The translations under genes and the position numbers were made by a program. This document shows positions 59,945 through 64,000 of a DNA stretch of 64,000 nucleotides, piece by piece. Origin of the DNA: Chloroflexota bacterium (lineage in GTDB: Bacteria; Chloroflexota; UBA11872; VXNJ01); contig VXNJ01000001.1 of NCBI GenBank assembly GCA_009840625.1, forward strand, positions 62,001 to 126,000. Direction: 5' to 3'. The notes beneath the pieces were generated by a model. The model made no database searches. It was not told the origin of the DNA and was given only the letters and a program-made list of their open reading frames with translations. Each line of letters begins with the position of its first letter. Position 1 is the first letter of the stretch.

Positions 59945-60844
59945 ATGTTGATCCAGGCCTTTCCCTTCGCCGGGCACCTGCGCGACTACATCGCGCTGAC
60001 CAAGCCGCGGATCATCTCGCTGCTGCTTGTTACCGCCATCGCCGGGATGGTCGTCGCGGCCCAGGGGTGGCCCGATCCGATCACGTTGCTGCTGGTGACC
60101 CTCTGCGGGTACCTGGCCGCCGGTGGAGCCAACTCGCTGAACCACGGCGCGGAACGGGATTTGGACCGGAGCATGCGGCGGACCAGCCGACGCCCGGTCG
60201 CCAGCGGCCGGGTACCGCCCCGGCACGCGATCGGCTTCGGAATCATCCTCAACGTCCTGGCGTTCGCGATCCTGGCAACGTTCCTGAATCTTTTGACCGC
60301 CGTGCTCGCTCTGAGCGGCACTCTGATCTATCTGTTCGTGTACACGTTCGGGCTCAAGCGGATCACTCCGCAGAACATCGTCATCGGAGGTGCGGCCGGC
60401 GCGGTCCCTCCGCTGGTAGGCTGGGCGGCGGTAACCGGATCGCTCGAACTGCCGGCGCTGGTCCTCTTCGCGATCATCTTCATCTGGACGCCGCCCCATT
60501 TCTGGGCCCTGGCGCTGTTGATCAAGGACGATTACGCGCGAGCCGGATTGCCCATGCTCCCGGTCGTGGCCGGACCGGCGGCCACCAAGCGACAGATCCT
60601 GATCTACTCCTTCGTGCTGGTGGGCGTGACGATCGCGTTCGCCTTCACCGGCGTCGTCGGATCCATGTACCTGGTAATCGCGTCGGCATCGGGGGCGGGC
60701 TTTCTCGTGTTGGCGCTGCGCCTGGCCAGGTCCGAAGGGATAGAGGGTGCCAAGTCCTTGTACCTCTATTCGATCGCCTATCTGGCGGCGGTGTTTCTGG
60801 GCGCGATGCTGGACGTTCTGGCGGGCGGCTTTCTCGCCGCCTGA
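59945..60844 (+). CDS. ctaB: Protohaem IX farnesyltransferase
   Basis: A 299-residue protein from ATG 59945. UbiA-superfamily motifs: YIALTKPRIISLLLVTAIAG at the N-terminus, ANSLNHGAERDLDRSMRRTS near 62-81 (N-x-x-x-D-x-x-x-D), RRPVASGRV near 82, YTFGLKRITPQN near 132, and FIWTPPHFWALALLIKDDYA near 180-199, the CtaB/CyoE signature. It farnesylates haem B to haem O, the substrate of CtaA. The two genes form a haem A operon. Confidence 0.93.
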   Translation: MLIQAFPFAGHLRDYIALTKPRIISLLLVTAIAGMVVAAQGWPDPITLLLVTLCGYLAAGGANSLNHGAERDLDRSMRRTSRRPVASGRVPPRHAIGFGIILNVLAFAILATFLNLLTAVLALSGTLIYLFVYTFGLKRITPQNIVIGGAAGAVPPLVGWAAVTGSLELPALVLFAIIFIWTPPHFWALALLIKDDYARAGLPMLPVVAGPAATKRQILIYSFVLVGVTIAFAFTGVVGSMYLVIASASGAGFLVLALRLARSEGIEGAKSLYLYSIAYLAAVFLGAMLDVLAGGFLAA

Positions 60845-60908
60845 TCGTGGTGCCCGACCCGGTCTGAGTTCGCACCGAGCGCCGGGCCCCCGAGCATCTG
60901 CGAGCGAA

Positions 60909-62174
60909 TCAGTCGCCGTCGGCCAGACCCCAGAGCGCGTCGGCCAGGACCCGGGCACCGGCGACAAGATGCCCGGGTTCGGCCGATTCGGATTCGTTGT
61001 GGCTGACGCCGTCGCGGCATGGGACGAATATCATGCCGCTTTCGCAAACGGCGTGAAGGTTCCGGGCATCGTGACCGGCCAGCGAATAGACGCTGTGCCA
61101 GGCCAGCCCCAGGCGTTCGGCGGCCGTGCTCAGCCGCCGCTGCATGCTGACGGGAAACTCGATCGAGGGCGTGCTGGCAATCTCGCCCACGCTGACCGCG
61201 CAGGGACCGCGAGCGCGCTCGCAGCAACCGGCGATGGCATCTCCGAGGTCGGCCAGCACCGCGTTCACGGGATGCCGCAGGTCGATCGAAAAATAGGCCT
61301 CTTCCGCCACAACCGACGGTGCGTTCGGACTAACGTTCAGCAGGCCGACCGTGAACATCAAGTCCTGGGGTTCGTCCATCAGTGCAGCAAGGTCGGTAAT
61401 CATCCTCGCCGCCGCGAGGACCGCGTCGCGGCGGTCCCCCCGCGGGGTCGTGCCGGCATGGGACGCATTCCCGGAAACGGTTACCCGAAACCGGCGGCTG
61501 CCCTGCATCCCGCTCACCACGCCGATCGGCACGTCCTCGCGCTCCAGGACCGGCCCCTGTTCGATGTGGGGTTCGATGAAAGCATGAATCGGGAACCCCA
61601 GCGGCCTCGATTCGACCCCGGCGTCGGCGGCCAGGATCCGCGCAACTGATTCCCGGACCGTCTCACCTTCGGCGTCGGTCACGGCCAGAATTTTCTCCAG
61701 CGGGCGCAAACCGGCGAACGCCTCTGACCCCATCAATCCCGGGGCGAATCGCGAACCCTCCTCGTTGGTCCAGGCCACGACTTCGATGGACCGCCGCGGC
61801 CGCAATCCACCTGCGGCCATCGCAGTTACCGCTTCAAGCGCCGCCAGAACTCCAAACGCACCGTCGAACTTGCCGCCGGTGGGCTGCGAATCGATGTGCG
61901 ATCCGGCGAGCACCGGCGCGGCATCCGGGTCGCTTCCCTCAAGGCGCAGAAAAAGGTTTGCGATCGGATCGTGAAAGGCGGTCAATCCGGACTGCCGAGC
62001 CCAGGCCAGCAGTACCTGGCGGGCGGCGATCTCGACGTCGGACAACGCCGGTCGGTTAACGCCGCCGCCTGGCGTTGCGCCGATCTCGGCGAGCTGCATG
62101 TGCCGGTTCCACAACCGCTGCGGGTCGATCAGCCGGGAAGCCGGACCCGATCCCGGCGCGCCCGCTTGATTCAC
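60909..62174 (-). CDS. M20-family amidohydrolase (allantoate / N-carbamoyl-amino-acid hydrolase type)
   Basis: About 421 residues from GTG 62174, which overlaps the stop of the upstream hydrolase (GTGA). The open frame reaches 62333, but that part lies in the other gene. Metal-site motifs: LAGSHIDSQPTGGKFDGAFG near 81-100 (His, Asp), VVAWTNEEGSRFAPGLMGSE near 122-141 (Glu pair), AFIEPHIEQGPVLE near 190 (His), and SLAGHDARNLHAVCESGMIF near 363 (His). This matches AllC/HyuC enzymes that release ammonia and CO2 from ureido compounds. It is the last of three coupled minus-strand genes. Confidence 0.88.
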   Translation of the reverse strand: MNQAGAPGSGPASRLIDPQRLWNRHMQLAEIGATPGGGVNRPALSDVEIAARQVLLAWARQSGLTAFHDPIANLFLRLEGSDPDAAPVLAGSHIDSQPTGGKFDGAFGVLAALEAVTAMAAGGLRPRRSIEVVAWTNEEGSRFAPGLMGSEAFAGLRPLEKILAVTDAEGETVRESVARILAADAGVESRPLGFPIHAFIEPHIEQGPVLEREDVPIGVVSGMQGSRRFRVTVSGNASHAGTTPRGDRRDAVLAAARMITDLAALMDEPQDLMFTVGLLNVSPNAPSVVAEEAYFSIDLRHPVNAVLADLGDAIAGCCERARGPCAVSVGEIASTPSIEFPVSMQRRLSTAAERLGLAWHSVYSLAGHDARNLHAVCESGMIFVPCRDGVSHNESESAEPGHLVAGARVLADALWGLADGD

Positions 62175-63049
62175 GAAGTGCGCATGATCTGGTTGGGATC
62201 GGCGCGCGGGTCGCGTTCCCGCCAGCCGCCCGCCTCGACCGAGGCGAGGAATCCCGCCAGCAGGCGGTTGAAGAGCTCGGGCTCCTCGAGGTTTATCGTA
62301 TGCCCGGTCTTGGGCAACACGGCCAGTCCGCAAGCGGGGATCGTTCGCTTCAGGAAAATCCCCGGCTGGAGGCAGTGGTCGTCTTCATCCCCGCTGACGA
62401 TCAAAGTCGGGGCCGCGATTGCCCCGAGATCTGCTTCGAGGTCGTAAAGCGAGGGCCGCCGGGCCTGGACGCCGCGCATCGTGTTGGCCGCTCCCAGCTC
62501 CGAGTGCCTGGCCAGCCGCTCGGCGAATGTCCGCCAGCCGCGCGGATCCTTTCCCTGGAACTGGACGCGCGAAGCTCCCTCGGCGTAAACGGGGGCAAAT
62601 TCAGCCGCGCCGCGTTCGAACCCGCCGGCCACCAATTCCGAAACTTCGCGGAAGTACTCTTCGTGCTCCTTTTCGGCGCCGTAGCCGGTTCCCGCCACGA
62701 CCAGCGAGCGGACCATGCCGGGATGCCGAATGGCGGCGTGCAGAACCGCGAATCCACCCATCGACAACCCAACCAGGTGAGCCGGTTCGGCGCCGGCGGC
62801 GCCCAGGACGGCGACGATATCGTCGGCCGCCCGTGCCTGCGAGTAGGCTTCTACGCTTGGCGGTACGTCCGAGGGCGGGTAGCCGCGGGCCGCGTAGGTG
62901 ATGCAGCGATAGCGCCCCGCGAACGCTGATACCTGGGGTTCCCAGCTCCAGTAGCTGCCGGCGAATTCGTGCACGAAAACCAACGGATCGCCGCAGCCTT
63001 CTGATTCGTAGTAGAGGCGGACACCGTCGTCGGTGGTGGCGAACGGAAT
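62171..63049 (-). CDS. Alpha/beta hydrolase, probable ATT start
   Basis: About 292 residues. The reading frame clearly begins before the first canonical start (TTG 62983): DDGVRLYYESEGCGDPLVFV is the usual N-terminal strand pair. Only ATT at 63049 fits, seven bases after GGAG, which overlaps the SDR stop. FVHEFAGSYWSW near 25, HLVGLSMGGFAVLHA near 92 (nucleophile Ser in G-x-S-x-G), an Asp in SGDEDDH near 224, and KTGHTINLEEP near 245 (His) give a complete catalytic triad. Related enzymes hydrolyse esters, lactones or C-C bonds; the substrate is unknown. Coupled to the M20 amidohydrolase downstream. Confidence 0.8.
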   Translation of the reverse strand: MPFATTDDGVRLYYESEGCGDPLVFVHEFAGSYWSWEPQVSAFAGRYRCITYAARGYPPSDVPPSVEAYSQARAADDIVAVLGAAGAEPAHLVGLSMGGFAVLHAAIRHPGMVRSLVVAGTGYGAEKEHEEYFREVSELVAGGFERGAAEFAPVYAEGASRVQFQGKDPRGWRTFAERLARHSELGAANTMRGVQARRPSLYDLEADLGAIAAPTLIVSGDEDDHCLQPGIFLKRTIPACGLAVLPKTGHTINLEEPELFNRLLAGFLASVEAGGWRERDPRADPNQIMRTS

Positions 63050-63056
63050 GGCAGTG

Positions 63057-63060
63057 CTCC
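63057..63060 (-). promoter_or_regulatory. Ribosome binding site that supports an ATT start
   Basis: GGAG overlaps the last base of the SDR stop codon and lies seven bases before ATT at 63049. No ATG, GTG or TTG is in frame at a suitable distance, so this site is the main evidence for the unusual start of the alpha/beta hydrolase. Confidence 0.55.
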
Positions 63061-63842
63061 TAGATGATCGAGTGGCGCGAGCTGATGCCGCCGTCGACCG
63101 TGACGATCGTGCCCGACGTGTACCCCGAGCGGTCCGAGGCGAGAAAAACCATCAGGTCGACGACCTCGGGAACGGTTGCCGGTCGGTTCAGCGGATAGCG
63201 TTCCAGCAGGCGGGTGAACTGGCTTTCGTCGCCGTACAGGTCAAGCGCGCGGCGCCGCAGGAGCTTGTAGATCCGCTCGGTTTCGACCGGACCCGGGTTT
63301 ACGCCGACGACACGGATCCCGTCATCCAGGCTGCGTCCGCCGAGCGCCCGGGTGAACGCCATCAGGCTGGCGTTGCCGGAGGTTCCGGCCACGTAGTCGG
63401 GGTCGTAAACCTGGCCGGCATTGCCGATGTTGTTGACGATGACGCCGCCACCACGGTCGCGCATGATCGGGTAAATCGTCCGGGTCAGATTGATGTAGCC
63501 GTACACCTTGAGATCCCACCCCTCGCGCCAGGAGGCTTCACTGACGGATTCCAGGTTCCCGCCCGGGATGCTGCCGGCATTGTTCACCAATATGTCAACG
63601 TCGCCCGCAACCGCAGCGATCGCGTCTATGACCCCGGGCGCGGTCAGATCGCCCGGTAGGATTTCGACCGCCACCCCGTAGCTTTCGCTCAACCGGGTCT
63701 TTACCGCCAGCAGGCGGACCTCGTTCCGGGCGACTAGCAGAAGGTTCACGCCCTCGCGCGCGAAAGCTTCGGCGAGCCCCTCGCCGATTCCCTGCGAAGC
63801 GCCGGTAATAAGCGCCCGCCGGCCAGCTAACTGAAGATCCAA
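63060..63842 (-). CDS. Short-chain dehydrogenase/reductase with altered active site
   Basis: A 260-residue protein from TTG 63842. RRALITGASQGIGEGLAEAF near 8-27 is the NAD(P) motif, DILVNNAGSIPGG near 84, NNIGNAGQVY near 137, and GTIVTVDGGISSRH closes it. The catalytic segment reads DYVAGTSGNASLMAFTRALG; the Lys four residues after the catalytic Tyr of classical SDRs is absent and G-N occupies the region. A subgroup of SDRs with Y-x-A-G-x-x-G-N-A exists, so it may still be active. It is the first of three coupled genes with the hydrolases. Confidence 0.83.
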   Translation of the reverse strand: MDLQLAGRRALITGASQGIGEGLAEAFAREGVNLLLVARNEVRLLAVKTRLSESYGVAVEILPGDLTAPGVIDAIAAVAGDVDILVNNAGSIPGGNLESVSEASWREGWDLKVYGYINLTRTIYPIMRDRGGGVIVNNIGNAGQVYDPDYVAGTSGNASLMAFTRALGGRSLDDGIRVVGVNPGPVETERIYKLLRRRALDLYGDESQFTRLLERYPLNRPATVPEVVDLMVFLASDRSGYTSGTIVTVDGGISSRHSII

Positions 63843-63883
63843 CCGCTACCTCTTTCGTGCTTCATTGATCCAACGAAGGGGAA

Positions 63884-64000
63884 TCAGAACAACTCGCTGG
63901 CGGCGACTTTCCCCCGGCATCGCGCGACCGCTTCATCGAGGTGATTACAGAACTCGGCGATCCATTCGCTCGGCACCGTGGTGCCCACCTTTACGAATCG
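63884..64000 (-). CDS. C-terminal end of a gene cut by the right edge
   Basis: The last 38 codons of a minus-strand frame (TTVPSEWIAEFCNHLDEAVA, then ARCRGKVAASELF and stop). Composition is natural and codon use GC-rich. The stop lies 41 bases before the SDR start, so it probably leads the same operon. Family cannot be told from this fragment. Confidence 0.5.
   Translation of the reverse strand, partial: RFVKVGTTVPSEWIAEFCNHLDEAVARCRGKVAASELF

Noticed and set aside
1-64000. tRNA, rRNA or integrase that would mark the island as an integrative element
   Set aside because: No cloverleaf-like T-arm sequence, rRNA segment, tyrosine or serine recombinase, transposase or relaxase was recognised on either strand by eye.

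Overview
The window looks like a chromosomal piece of a GC-rich bacterium with many GTG and TTG starts and tightly overlapping genes. A Tad pilus locus with no visible secretin, two haem A biosynthesis genes (ctaA, ctaB), DUF2339 and DUF805 zinc-ribbon membrane proteins and scattered catabolic genes are consistent with an aerobic, monoderm-like lineage such as Chloroflexota (SAR202 or Dehalococcoidia-like). This is inference: no rRNA, tRNA or other phylogenetic marker was seen.

Layout. (1) 1-2.6 kb: two divergent DNA-processing genes, a NucS/DUF91-type nuclease domain joined to an alkyltransferase-like domain (cut by the left edge) and an EVE-Mrr restriction enzyme. (2) 3.5-18.3 kb: one long operon-like array of 18 genes. 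It starts with a LuxR-type regulator, then minimal type IV secretion genes (VirB2-like, PrgI, VirB4, VirB6-like, VirD4-like), then a Tad/Flp pilus set (Flp pilin, TadE, TadG-like, CpaB, TadA, TadB, TadC, prepilin peptidase) with a Big_2-like protein and an unusual Trp/Arg/Tyr-rich secreted protein inserted. (3) 18.5-43.9 kb: a defence and DNA-repair island. It holds two cytosine methylases, two Vsr nucleases, an HNH nuclease, a complete Dam-type restriction-modification (R-M) module with a C-like regulator, a UvrD/RecB-nuclease helicase, a MORC-like GHKL ATPase with a putative methyltransferase, a frameshifted PD-(D/E)XK nuclease, a DUF262-HNH-AlbA_2 fusion, two small tandem paralogues, and a GHKL ATPase operon with two or three unrecognised partners. 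Several stretches are gene wreckage. (4) 43.8-64 kb: ordinary metabolism and envelope genes (HAD phosphatase, aldo/keto reductase with sugar mutarotase, NmrA-like reductase, GH3 glycosidase, M16 lipoprotein peptidase, MFS exporter, DUF2339, DUF805, creatininase, ctaA-ctaB, and a minus-strand operon of an SDR, an alpha/beta hydrolase and an M20 amidohydrolase).

How they work together. The 3.5-18.3 kb array would build a Tad-type surface fibre next to a VirB4/VirB6/VirD4-type translocation channel; no relaxase or integrase is visible, so self-transfer is not supported. The 18-44 kb island stacks several restriction layers. The best candidate for an undescribed system is the GHKL-ATPase operon at 39.6-43.9 kb, followed by the DUF262-HNH-AlbA_2 gene that diverges from it and the Vsr/methylase/MORC-like/methyltransferase operon with a decayed nuclease beside it. 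All functions are read from sequence motifs and family knowledge; no searches could be run.
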